Below, piece after piece: positions 1 to 8,882 of a DNA stretch of 64,000 bases (position 1 is its first letter; each line of letters starts with the position of its first letter). The position numbers were made by a program, and so were the translations under genes. Source of the stretch: Nitrospirota bacterium (lineage in GTDB: Bacteria; Nitrospirota; Thermodesulfovibrionia; UBA6902); contig JACQZE010000025.1 in NCBI GenBank assembly GCA_016207885.1, forward strand, positions 24,001 through 88,000, read 5' to 3'. The notes beneath the pieces are model-generated. The model was not told where the DNA came from and did not search any database. It saw only the letters and a program-made list of their open reading frames with translations.

Positions 1-981
1 ATACGGAGTGGTGATCATGCTCCTGTAGTCCTCGAGCGTCTTGTCCGGAAAACCGAGATACCTGAGGTCTATCAAAGAAGCTCCGCTGTCAAGTATCCTC
101 ATGACTATGCTCTCGCCGTGCGCCGTGGGCATGGTCGATACCCTGAGGTCTATCTCCCTGCCTGATACCCTGAGCTTTATCCTTCCGTCCTGCGGAAGCC
201 GCACCTCAGCGATATTAAGCCTCGACATTATCTTTATCCTTGAGATGACCGCGGCCTGTATCCTCTTCGGCAGCAGCTCCACCTCGCTCAACGCGCCGTC
301 TATCCTGTATCTGACCTTTACATTATTCTCAAACGGCTCTATGTGAATATCACTTACCCTGCTCTCAACAGCGCGGGTCAGGACCATATTGACAAGCTTC
401 ACTATCGGCGCCTCAAACGCCATATCCCTCAAGTGATGGACATCTTCATGCATCTCAACGGCATCTGTCTCTACATCTTCCTCCCGCATCCCCTCCATTA
501 TGCTCGTCATCTGCACGTCAGTGCCGAAGTACTGCTCTATCGCTTCCATGATATCCTTGCCGCTGCTGAGAGCTATCTCCAGCTTCTTATCGGAAAAGCT
601 CATGATGGAACTCAGCGCGTACTCATCAAGAGGGTCAGCCATGGCGAACTTTATCGAATCAGAGCCTGAGCCAATGGGCACAAGATGGTACTCCTTCATG
701 AACTTTACGGTAGGATAATTATCTTCAGGAAGCATCTTGGGGAATTGAGAGAACTTAAGGAACTTCAGCCCTAACTGGGAAGCAAGCGCCTCCAGCATGT
801 CATCTTCAGAAACGAACCCGAGGCTCACGAGTATCTCGCCGATGCGGCGGTGGCTCCTGCCGGGGGAAGACTGCTCCTTCAACGCGATATTCAGCTTCTC
901 GGGAGTTATAAGATTTTTTTTGACAAGTGTTTCGCCAAGCAGGCTGTCACTCTTTTTTAATAATGAATTTCTGAGTGCCAT
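1..981 (-). CDS. gspE: type II secretion ATPase GspE, C-terminus beyond window
   Basis: Partial secretion ATPase read on the minus strand from an ATG at 979-981 and running off the left edge, so only about 327 N-terminal residues are visible. The first ~150 residues resemble the GspE/PilB N-terminal (MshEN-like) domain. They are followed by the start of the ATPase core with the pattern SDIHIEPFENNVKVRYRIDG and the RLPQDGRI segment typical of this family. The Walker A motif would lie outside the window. The gene begins 17 bases after the stop of the upstream gspD, so the two form a minus-strand operon. In the family, this cytoplasmic hexamer powers pseudopilus assembly. It is a second copy relative to the gspE at 18.8 kb. 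A type IV pilus PilB is the alternative, but the adjacent secretin favours GspE. Confidence 0.85.
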   Translation of the reverse strand, partial: MALRNSLLKKSDSLLGETLVKKNLITPEKLNIALKEQSSPGRSHRRIGEILVSLGFVSEDDMLEALASQLGLKFLKFSQFPKMLPEDNYPTVKFMKEYHLVPIGSGSDSIKFAMADPLDEYALSSIMSFSDKKLEIALSSGKDIMEAIEQYFGTDVQMTSIMEGMREEDVETDAVEMHEDVHHLRDMAFEAPIVKLVNMVLTRAVESRVSDIHIEPFENNVKVRYRIDGALSEVELLPKRIQAAVISRIKIMSRLNIAEVRLPQDGRIKLRVSGREIDLRVSTMPTAHGESIVMRILDSGASLIDLRYLGFPDKTLEDYRSMITTPY

Positions 982-998
982 GGCGTGGAGTTACCCGG

Positions 999-3200
999 CT
1001 ATTCCAGGGTATAAGGTTTGAATATATCTGACCCGATATCATCCTTCCCGGACGATCTCTTCAGGTTTTTGAGCTGTTCCACAAAATCACTTGTGACCAT
1101 ATCCGCCTCGGTCCTGTTCGTCACAACATGAGGCGTCAGGAAGATGATAAGTTCAGTCCTGGTCTTTGTCAGCACAGTATAGCGGAAGAGGCTTCCGAGA
1201 TAAGGTATCGCGCTTAAAAGCGGAATGCCCTGATACCCGTTTTCGTTGCTCTCCTTTATTATCCCGCCTATTGATATGCCGTGGTTATCAGGCACAACAA
1301 CAGAGGTCTTGGTCAGCCTGGTTGAAAACGCAGGGTAGCTGAAACCCGCCTGTCCGACAACTACGTTGGCAAGCTTATCAGAGACCTCCTGCTCGATATT
1401 GAGGACGACCGTCTTTTCATCATTAATGCTCGGCTTGATCTTAAGCTTTATGCCCACGGTCTTATATTCGATATTCTGAGTGGTGCCGGTGCTTGTGCCG
1501 ACCGTGGTGCTTGTTGCGGTCGGAATATCGCTGCCGACCTCAATGCTTGCCTCTTCCTTGTCCATTACCAGAAGCCTCGGGCTTGAGAGGACATTGAGCT
1601 TTGTCGTGCTTGCAAGCGCGTGTATCATCGCAGAGATCCGGTCAGGATTAAAGAGTATTAACGAAAGGCCGGTGGAACCGTCCCCCAATACCGGCGCCGC
1701 CTCGATCAATGAAGGGGCGATGGTAGGGCTGGCGCTGTTCTGGGCAAGACCGTTATATGTGTTGCCGTCGATATTGACGCTGCGCAATAAAGACCATTGA
1801 ATCCCGAACTGGTTTGTATTGTCAAGATTTACCTCTGCTATGACAACCTCGATCAGCACCTGTTTCGGATACATGTCAAGCTTCTTTATCGTTTCGCTGA
1901 TCTCCTTGTATACTCCGGGCGAGGCGAGTATGACGAGCGAGTTTGTCGACTCAAAAGTATCTATCTCTACCCTGCCGGATTCGACCGTCGACTGTGAAGA
2001 TGATGACTGCGCTCCGGCGGATTTCGTGGTTTGGGCGGTATCCTTCCTTGTTGTCTCTCTTGCCTGGGTGGTTTCGCCGACAGTTCCTACCGCCGGGATC
2101 GAAGAGCTTTTCTCATATATGGTCTTCAGGACAGCGGCTATCTTTTTGGCATCGACATTCTGCACATTGTAAACAAATATGTTCTGGCCGGTAGTGACCT
2201 CGTCATCAAGTTTATGTATCCATGCCTCAACAGTCTTTAGAAGCCCGGGGCCTGAAGAGAAGACAACAAGGCTGTTGAGCCTTTCAATAGGTATAATGGC
2301 AAGGCCTTCCCTGCCTATATTGAGCGCGTTTATGATGTCGGACAGCTCCTTGGAAAGGGTGGCGACATCAGAGTTCTTGAGCCGGAAGAACTGCATTCTC
2401 GTGTTCTCAAATGCGTCGATATCAACCTCATCTATGATCTTAAGGACATTCTTGATGTTTGACGCAAGGTCATTTATGATGAGCATGTTGAGTCTCGGGT
2501 GCGGGGTGATGGTTCCTATCTTTGAAAGCATATCCTTAAGGAGCGGCGCGATATCCTTGACCGGGATATTCTCCAGATAGATAAGCTGTGTTATCGGCCT
2601 GTCCCCGTAAGGCACTGTCTTTGCATCTTCATACGGAAATATCTCAAGCGGGTTCTGTCTCGCCTCAGAGCTCTGGATCACCTTGTAGAAACTGCCTGAC
2701 TTCACAAGCGACAGGTTATTAACCTGAAGGATGGATTCAAAGACCGAGAAGACCTCGCTGACAGGTATCTTCTCTGCAGAGTGGATCGTTATCTTGCCCG
2801 ATACATTTGTACCGAGTATAAAGTTCACTTTGGTTATCGCACTTACAGTTGCAAGGATATCCTTGATCTCAGCGTCATCGAAGTTCAGGATCATGAACTC
2901 TTCCTCTTCAGCCGTATCGCCGGGCTTTGTGAAGAATGCCCTGATCTGATCGGGAGTCATGCTTGAAGGCGGAAGAATAGGCGGTAAGGCCGGCCTTTCA
3001 TTAAGGAGCTGTTCCTCCTCGGTAAGCGCCTCTTCAGTAACTACACCCTGTGTTGTGACCGTATCTTTTAAGACCTGGCCTTTAGTCTCGGAAGCAACCT
3101 GCACTTCCGTGACAGGCTCCTGGGCAAAACCGGCCGCTGCTGAAAAGAACAGAACAGACAGAAGAATGAATATATTTAATAGTCTTCGCATTATTGTCAT
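999..3200 (-). CDS. gspD: type II secretion system secretin GspD (first locus)
   Basis: A 733-residue outer-membrane secretin. Residues 1-26 form a signal peptide (MTIMRRLLNIFILLSVLFFS, then a cut near GFAQ). A proline-rich linker precedes the N0 domain (FMILNFDDAEIKDILATVSA, near residue 103). N1-N3 ring repeats follow, each ending in a NxLVV/NSLVI-type strand, and then the secretin core with the LSSPRLLVMDKEEASIEVGS segment and a GISIGGIIKE strand near the C-terminus. A Ser/Thr/Gln-rich insertion sits inside N3 (around residues 370-410), as in many GspD proteins. Length is normal for the family. It is followed by gspE 17 bases downstream. The gspD at 16.8 kb is clearly diverged, so the two loci are not a recent duplication. 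Confidence 0.93.
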   Translation of the reverse strand: MTIMRRLLNIFILLSVLFFSAAAGFAQEPVTEVQVASETKGQVLKDTVTTQGVVTEEALTEEEQLLNERPALPPILPPSSMTPDQIRAFFTKPGDTAEEEEFMILNFDDAEIKDILATVSAITKVNFILGTNVSGKITIHSAEKIPVSEVFSVFESILQVNNLSLVKSGSFYKVIQSSEARQNPLEIFPYEDAKTVPYGDRPITQLIYLENIPVKDIAPLLKDMLSKIGTITPHPRLNMLIINDLASNIKNVLKIIDEVDIDAFENTRMQFFRLKNSDVATLSKELSDIINALNIGREGLAIIPIERLNSLVVFSSGPGLLKTVEAWIHKLDDEVTTGQNIFVYNVQNVDAKKIAAVLKTIYEKSSSIPAVGTVGETTQARETTRKDTAQTTKSAGAQSSSSQSTVESGRVEIDTFESTNSLVILASPGVYKEISETIKKLDMYPKQVLIEVVIAEVNLDNTNQFGIQWSLLRSVNIDGNTYNGLAQNSASPTIAPSLIEAAPVLGDGSTGLSLILFNPDRISAMIHALASTTKLNVLSSPRLLVMDKEEASIEVGSDIPTATSTTVGTSTGTTQNIEYKTVGIKLKIKPSINDEKTVVLNIEQEVSDKLANVVVGQAGFSYPAFSTRLTKTSVVVPDNHGISIGGIIKESNENGYQGIPLLSAIPYLGSLFRYTVLTKTRTELIIFLTPHVVTNRTEADMVTSDFVEQLKNLKRSSGKDDIGSDIFKPYTLE

Positions 3201-3301
3201 AAGTATATAACACTATTTATTCAAAAAAAAGTATAGCAGATAGTTTGATGCCATATCAAATTAGTTCAGGCTAATCAAGAGAGTTTGCCGTTTCCGAACC
3301 G

Positions 3302-3344
3302 GAATAAAAACAGGCGGGTAATGTGCCCCCGCCTGTTTTTATTC
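3302..3344 (-). terminator. rho-independent terminator of the CFI-box gene
   Basis: A perfect 17-bp inverted repeat (arms 3302-3318 and 3328-3344) with a 9-base loop. The outer part of each arm is A/T-rich, so the hairpin carries a U-tract in both orientations. It lies just downstream of the minus-strand gene ending at 3381 and upstream of gspD, and should insulate gspD from read-through. Confidence 0.85.
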
Positions 3345-3380
3345 TGAAACAAATATTCAATTGAAAGAATTCAGCCTTCT

Positions 3381-4199
3381 CTATTTCCTTCTCCTCATTA
3401 TAAAAACACCTGAAAGTGCCGCGGCCCCGAACAGAGCAAATGCTGGAACGGGATATTTGATGCCGTAGACCAGCGGGGTAAGCACAGCCCTTGTTGTCAG
3501 TCTCACAGCGTTGTGCTCCTGAATGAATCCTGCGACAGGCGGTGAATATTTATAATAAAATTTCACGAATGCCCTGCCGGCCTTGTTCGTCAAAAGGAAA
3601 TTATCCCTGAACTTTCTGAGCACCATAACATTTTTATCAAGATAGCTCCCGTAAGCCGCGGTTGCGATGAAACAGCCTCCTCCGCCGCTGCCTCCTGTGT
3701 CCGTGGCGGCAGCGCTGCCTGCAGCGACATCTAAAGAATATTGAGCCAGATCCGAGTACTCCAAAGGAAGCACAGCTGGAAGAAATCCGAAAGTCTCCGG
3801 CCCTGGTGTCAGAACTATCTCATTTGGCAGATACTCCCTTTGCGCGCTCTCATCCCAAACTTTTATAGTAAGAGCTTCACCAGCCTCAGCCCCCTCATCA
3901 GTGCCGGCAGTCGCCGGAATATTGCCGTCAACAATTAAAGTTCCATACTCTCCAACGATTGTAACTGTAAAAGCCCCTATCAAGTTATCCCCGGAATCAA
4001 ATACAGCTATCTCATCCCCGACCTGGGCGTCAGCACCGGCGATCTGAAAATTGCTGCCGATAAGCCATAGTAGATTAGGGGTAATAGAAAGTTGGACATG
4101 TGGATAGTGGCCTGTTGCAGCTGCATTGGAAGTGAATATTAATAGTGTGACAAAGGCAAAGGCGGATAATTTAATAACTTTTAAAAAACCTGTATTCAT
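3381..4199 (-). CDS. CFI-box C-terminal domain surface protein
   Basis: Exported protein of 272 residues if started at the ATG at 4197-4199. That start has AAGGAGA eight to nine bases upstream; the longer frame back to 4241 has no such site. A signal peptide (hydrophobic [16 protein letters not shown]) is followed by a beta-rich domain resembling those with VGDEIAVFD and LTIKVWD strands. A Gly-rich linker then leads into the diagnostic [14 protein letters not shown] box. After the box come basic and hydrophobic segments ending in a transmembrane helix and the tail RRRK. This architecture matches the CFI-box-CTERM proteins, which are predicted to be surface-anchored; the processing enzyme is not established. 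It diverges from the autotransporter-like gene at 4493, so both may act at the cell surface. The specific function is unknown. Confidence 0.8.
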   Translation of the reverse strand: MNTGFLKVIKLSAFAFVTLLIFTSNAAATGHYPHVQLSITPNLLWLIGSNFQIAGADAQVGDEIAVFDSGDNLIGAFTVTIVGEYGTLIVDGNIPATAGTDEGAEAGEALTIKVWDESAQREYLPNEIVLTPGPETFGFLPAVLPLEYSDLAQYSLDVAAGSAAATDTGGSGGGGCFIATAAYGSYLDKNVMVLRKFRDNFLLTNKAGRAFVKFYYKYSPPVAGFIQEHNAVRLTTRAVLTPLVYGIKYPVPAFALFGAAALSGVFIMRRRK

Positions 4200-4273
4200 C
4201 AGAATCGATCTCCTTTTGATGATTATTGTCTGAATTGTCATAATTTTAACACAACTTCCCAGAATTTAATACA

Positions 4274-4295
4274 TTTTTATACGGTTTTTATACGG
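4274..4295 (+). repeat. tandem 11-base direct repeat in divergent promoter region
   Basis: Two back-to-back copies of TTTTTATACGG lie between the divergently transcribed CFI-box gene and the autotransporter-like gene. Their spacing of one helical turn is what a regulator binding site often shows. The role is inferred. Confidence 0.5.
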
Positions 4296-4348
4296 TAAGT
4301 TACAGAAAATATAAGATTCAGACGGATTTTCATATATGTCTATTATAT

Positions 4349-4376
4349 ATAAATAGGGTAATAAGGCCCTATTTAT
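4349..4376 (+). promoter_or_regulatory. 10-bp inverted repeat just upstream of promoter
   Basis: Perfect inverted repeat ATAAATAGGG (4349-4358) and CCCTATTTAT (4367-4376) with an 8-base loop, ending 11 bases before the predicted -35 box of the autotransporter-like gene. It could be an operator. No U-tract follows, so a terminator is unlikely. Confidence 0.45.
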
Positions 4377-4387
4377 GAAAAAAATAC

Positions 4388-4416
4388 TTGACATATGAGC
4401 CTGTTTGATATATTTT
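4388..4416 (+). promoter_or_regulatory. sigma-70-type promoter for autotransporter-like gene
   Basis: TTGACA at 4388-4393, a 17-base spacer and TATTTT at 4411-4416 sit upstream of the gene at 4493. This leaves a leader of about 70 bases that ends in the strong ribosome site AAGGAGGAG, three bases before the ATG. The placement is plausible but untested. Confidence 0.6.
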
Positions 4417-4492
4417 TTATAAACATCAATTATCCAACGATACCAATTAACAATAATAAACTAATTAATACTAACACCTTTAAGGAGGAGAG

Positions 4493-7400
4493 ATGAAAAA
4501 GTTGAGATCAGCAGGTTTATTTCTAATGGTAATGATGGCAGTGATCTTCTTGGCGAGCCCTGACGTCTTCAGCAAGCCGCTTACAAATGCGGACAACCCG
4601 TGGCAGGGCAAGGCAAGGCCCGGCTTTATGGTTGGCGACGGCGAAGTTGAGAACGACTACTTTATTGACCTGTTGATGCCTATGTGGGGCAACAACAACG
4701 CGCTCTTCTTCTTTAACCCTCATTTCAGATACGACGACAATGACGGCAATGAAGAGAACCTCGGGCTCGGATACCGCCGCTTCATCATGGACGGCAAGGC
4801 CATAGTCGGCGGAAACCTCTTCTGGGACTCAATGAGAAGCGAAAACAACTTTAGATACGAGCAGATAGGTTTAGGCCTTGAGGCTATGTCAGATATTGTT
4901 GATCTCCGCGCAAACATTTACTATCCATACGGAACAACCAAAGAGCGTCTCAACTCAATAGATAAATATGAGTTCGGCAATACAGGCCTGCTTGTCCATG
5001 AAGGATATGAGGAAGCGATGAGCGGCGCTGATGCTGAAGTAGGTGTTCTTGTTCCTGTTATCTCCGACACTGTTGAGACAAGGGTCTTCGGCGGCGGGTA
5101 CTGGTACGATTCATCAATGGTTGACAGCGTAAAAGGCTGGAAGGTAAGAGCAGAGATAAGGCCGATGCAGATCCTTAACATCAACATTGAAGTGAAGGAC
5201 GATGACATCAGAAGCGCGACATTCATAGGCGGATATCTTGACCTGCCCTTCTCATTCGGCGACATGCTTGCCGGCGAGAACCCGTTCAAGGGAGCATCAA
5301 AGCTGACAGGATTTGGAACAGGCACAAGGAGCCTCAAAGAGAGAATGACAGACAAGGTAGTAAGGGACAGGCATATTGTCGCAGTTGCACAGCCGGATGA
5401 AGACACAAAACGGGTACTTGACGAGAACGGCGAACCGATTGAGATGATCTATGTTAACTCTGACAATGACGCAGCAGGCAACGGCACATACGCCAATCCA
5501 TACCAGGACATAGCTGACGCACCCGGCGATGTGCGTTATCTGGACGGCGCGTGGGTGTATGTATTCTGTGATGACAATGAAGCAGGCTGTACGCAGAATG
5601 ATGTATCAATCGAGCTTATGGACAATATGGTACTCTGGGGACAGGGTTACAGGCATGCTGTATACGGCATCGGCGGCGGGGTGCACCCGATACTTGACGG
5701 CATAGGAAGCGGAGGCCCGGTGGTTACTCTGGCAGACAACAATGAAGTCATGGGCCTCACACTTCAGAACGGCACAAAAGGCATCTTAGGCTATGACATC
5801 CAAAACACCAACATCCATCACAACAATATCATAAACAACAATGGAGACGACTCCGGTATTCATATTGAAAATGAGTTCAACGATGTTTCAGGCATGCACC
5901 TCACATACAGGTTTGACAATAATGTCATTACCGATAACTACGGCGACGGACTGTATCTGTACAATGGTCTTTATAATGATTTTGCCGGTACTCTTGACGA
6001 TGTAAGCATCACAACAATACTTACAAATAATACCTTTGGAGAAACTGATGATGGCAATTCCGATAATGGCGCTTATATTTATAATGAGATCTATACAAAT
6101 GGCACCGGCGATGCTCCAATAACCAACGCAAATATTACCGTCACCGCCAGCGACAACACCGCCACTGATAACAGCGATGACGGCGTTTATGTTGACAGCG
6201 AGATCTGGACTGATGATTTTAACAGCCCGATCACCAATGCCAGCATAGAACACACATTTACCGGCAATTCATTTTATAACAATCAAAACGGCGCAGACAT
6301 TAATGCGTATATTTATTCTTACGGACAGGAAAGTCCTATATACGGGTCTGATATTATTTCAACTTTCACAAACACCACAGCCAGCGGCAACGGCGAAGAC
6401 GGAGTTTATGACTATAACGAAATATGGACAAGCGGGCAAACCAGTGAAGTAGTCGACTCGAGCATAACAACTTCATTTACTGACAATGCAAGCTCCTTTG
6501 ACGATAACGGTGAATCAGGTATTGATATTGAGAGCTGGATAGGCACCGACGGGTACAACAGCCCTGTTTATTCTGATATTGAAGGTGGCGAGGTTTTTAT
6601 CAGAAACACCGTGACAAATAACTCTGTGTCCGGAAACGGCCTCGACGCTCCAAGTGCTGGCGATTATGACGGTATTGAGGTGGAAAGCTGGATCGGAACA
6701 GAGAATTCTTACAGTGATGTAAATGATGCGTATATCTACAACACGATTGAGAACAACATGGTGGATGACTCTGTAAGCAATAACGGCATATGGTCCGGAA
6801 GCAATATATATGCTGAAGGTTACAGCAGCGACTTAACAAATGTCGGCGTCACCAGTTACTACACTGACAATACGTCAACAAACAGCTACGGCGAGAACTT
6901 TGATATTGAAACAGATATATATACTGAGAACGGCACCATAGATACCGCTGATATAGATAACAACATTAACGGCAACACCGCAACAGGGAGCAATGACAAT
7001 GACGGGATTGAGGTTCTCAGTTATATTTATACCGGCAACACTTGCGGCGGCAACTGCGACATCAATGATGCTAATATCGATAACTATTTCTCAAATAATA
7101 CATCAAGCGGGAACTCCAATGACGGTATATGGAATGAAAGCGAGATCTACACAGAGAGTTCTCTCAGCGGCATAACAGACGCAAGCATAACCAATACATA
7201 TGAGAACAACGATGAGACGATAAGCTGGAATGAAGACCACGGTATTAATGGTTTCAACACTATATATACCACCGGCTATTCCTCTGATATCAGCAATGGA
7301 GATATCACGAACACATTCAATAACAATGAGATAGCTGATAATAATTTAGACGGTGTCTACCTGGACAATGAGATCCACACTCAAGCAACATACAGCCGGA

Positions 7401-8815
7401 TATCTGATTCTGATATTTTGAACGAATTTGAAGGCAACACTATAGGTAATTTAGATTCCGGTAATCAGAATAACGGCGTCCGGATATATGAGAACTTTAT
7501 TTACACAACATATGATGATGCGGATGTAACAAACTCCACCATCTACAATACCTTTACGGATAATACTATTCAGGACAATAACGGCTACGGAATCTACCTC
7601 GGCAATTCAGGCAACTATATTGCAACATATGCCATGGGAAGCGAGATAACCGGAGCTGAACTGTCAAACAGTTTTATCGGAAATGATATCAGCAGCAACG
7701 ATGACACCGGTGTATACCTGGGAGAACAGTTTATATATGATGCTTATGGTTCTATAGACGATGCAAGCATTACAAACTATTTTGAGGACAATACGATATC
7801 AGATAATAATGGTGATGGTGTCTATTCTTATCAAAACTATATAGAAACCAATACAAACGGGGCATATATAAACAACGCTCACATCTATAACACATTCCAG
7901 GACAACACTGACACAATTAGCGGCAATAACGGCAGCGCCATCTATTTTAACGAAAACTATATATATACTGATTATGACTTTACCCCTATATCACTCTCCA
8001 GTATAGAGAATACCGTCACTAATAACACCATAACCGGAAACAACGGCGACGGGGCATATTTCTACAACTGGATAGCCAATGATGATGACGATGACAGCCC
8101 GATATCTGATACAAACATCATAAACCTCTTTGAGGACAATGTGATGACAGGAAACAACGGTGATGGTATTTATCTGGAAAACTACATTTATACTGATTAT
8201 GAGGATAGCAGCCTTGATAACGACAGTATCCAAAACACATTCACAAATAACACACTGACCGGCACAAGCTCAGACCAGTACGGTATCTATGTATATAGTG
8301 AATTCGCAACCGATGATACCGACAGCGAAATACTTAACTCGGATATCACCGACTCATTTACTGATAATGTGGTCACTAACTTCTATACCGGCATTTGGGC
8401 AGGATCCAACCTTTATGACTACGAGGACACATACGGAATCGTCACAAGCCTCTTCTTCCAGGGTAACGTAGTTGCAGACAACAGAGATGACGGGCTTGTG
8501 CTCGGATATGACATTAGTGACAACCCCTGGACAGGCGGAGTGGATGCAGAATATGATGACTGGTATCTGGCACACTTCACCTTTGACCTCGGCAACGGCG
8601 AGCTCGACTCCCTCGGCAATAACTCATTCTATGGAAATACCGGTGTTGCCCTGTTCCATAATGTCTCTAATCCCTGGAGCGGATGGCTGCCTGCTCAAAA
8701 TAACTACTGGGGTTCAGCAACTCCTGACTTCCCGTCTCTCATAGGCGGTACCTATCTTGAGGATTATACAAGCACGTTCCCGTACTTTGAGACAGACCCG
8801 AATCCGATACCGTAA
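4493..8815 (+). CDS. inverse-autotransporter-like protein with long beta-helix passenger
   Basis: A 1440-residue exported protein with a strong ribosome site. Residues 1-27 are a signal peptide. About residues 35-300 resemble the inverse autotransporter (intimin/invasin) beta-barrel: GLGYRRFIMDGKAIVGGNLF, then GLGLEAMSDIVDLRANIYYP, are hallmark strands. A linker with VNSDNDAAGNGTYANPYQDI begins a right-handed beta-helix, as in DUF1565-type proteins. From about residue 500 to 1370 there are some twenty repeats of 37-50 residues built on NTFTNNTxxGNNGDGIYLEN and YIYT motifs, very rich in Asn, Asp, Ile and Tyr. The C-terminus (NNYWGSATPDF) looks like a helix-capping segment. Known inverse autotransporters usually carry Ig-like passengers, so a beta-helix passenger is unusual. 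It is probably an adhesin or surface fibre; the ligand is unknown. Confidence 0.85.
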   Translation: MKKLRSAGLFLMVMMAVIFLASPDVFSKPLTNADNPWQGKARPGFMVGDGEVENDYFIDLLMPMWGNNNALFFFNPHFRYDDNDGNEENLGLGYRRFIMDGKAIVGGNLFWDSMRSENNFRYEQIGLGLEAMSDIVDLRANIYYPYGTTKERLNSIDKYEFGNTGLLVHEGYEEAMSGADAEVGVLVPVISDTVETRVFGGGYWYDSSMVDSVKGWKVRAEIRPMQILNINIEVKDDDIRSATFIGGYLDLPFSFGDMLAGENPFKGASKLTGFGTGTRSLKERMTDKVVRDRHIVAVAQPDEDTKRVLDENGEPIEMIYVNSDNDAAGNGTYANPYQDIADAPGDVRYLDGAWVYVFCDDNEAGCTQNDVSIELMDNMVLWGQGYRHAVYGIGGGVHPILDGIGSGGPVVTLADNNEVMGLTLQNGTKGILGYDIQNTNIHHNNIINNNGDDSGIHIENEFNDVSGMHLTYRFDNNVITDNYGDGLYLYNGLYNDFAGTLDDVSITTILTNNTFGETDDGNSDNGAYIYNEIYTNGTGDAPITNANITVTASDNTATDNSDDGVYVDSEIWTDDFNSPITNASIEHTFTGNSFYNNQNGADINAYIYSYGQESPIYGSDIISTFTNTTASGNGEDGVYDYNEIWTSGQTSEVVDSSITTSFTDNASSFDDNGESGIDIESWIGTDGYNSPVYSDIEGGEVFIRNTVTNNSVSGNGLDAPSAGDYDGIEVESWIGTENSYSDVNDAYIYNTIENNMVDDSVSNNGIWSGSNIYAEGYSSDLTNVGVTSYYTDNTSTNSYGENFDIETDIYTENGTIDTADIDNNINGNTATGSNDNDGIEVLSYIYTGNTCGGNCDINDANIDNYFSNNTSSGNSNDGIWNESEIYTESSLSGITDASITNTYENNDETISWNEDHGINGFNTIYTTGYSSDISNGDITNTFNNNEIADNNLDGVYLDNEIHTQATYSRISDSDILNEFEGNTIGNLDSGNQNNGVRIYENFIYTTYDDADVTNSTIYNTFTDNTIQDNNGYGIYLGNSGNYIATYAMGSEITGAELSNSFIGNDISSNDDTGVYLGEQFIYDAYGSIDDASITNYFEDNTISDNNGDGVYSYQNYIETNTNGAYINNAHIYNTFQDNTDTISGNNGSAIYFNENYIYTDYDFTPISLSSIENTVTNNTITGNNGDGAYFYNWIANDDDDDSPISDTNIINLFEDNVMTGNNGDGIYLENYIYTDYEDSSLDNDSIQNTFTNNTLTGTSSDQYGIYVYSEFATDDTDSEILNSDITDSFTDNVVTNFYTGIWAGSNLYDYEDTYGIVTSLFFQGNVVADNRDDGLVLGYDISDNPWTGGVDAEYDDWYLAHFTFDLGNGELDSLGNNSFYGNTGVALFHNVSNPWSGWLPAQNNYWGSATPDFPSLIGGTYLEDYTSTFPYFETDPNPIP

Positions 8816-8830
8816 TTAAGTCTTAAACTC

Positions 8831-8862
8831 AAAGCCCCGGGCATCTGCCCGGGGCTTTTTTT
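8831..8862 (+). terminator. rho-independent terminator after autotransporter-like gene
   Basis: A 12-bp perfect stem (AAAGCCCCGGGC, 8831-8842, and its complement 8847-8858) with a 4-base ATCT loop, followed by a T-run to 8862. It lies 16 bases after the stop codon. Confidence 0.93.
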
Positions 8863-8882
8863 ATCACTTTTCATAGAGATAT

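Noticed and set aside
41..1021. Several plus-strand frames of 70-110 codons
   Set aside because: They lie opposite the gspE gene, whose minus-strand frame runs off the window edge and encodes clear ATPase-family motifs.
4523..5406. Minus-strand frames opposite the autotransporter-like gene
   Set aside because: They are shadows of the biased codon use of the plus-strand gene, with no ribosome sites or motifs.
5980..8420. Periodic sequence resembling a CRISPR or satellite array
   Set aside because: The period varies and the repeats are degenerate at DNA level; they are codon-level repeats of a beta-helix protein in one long frame.
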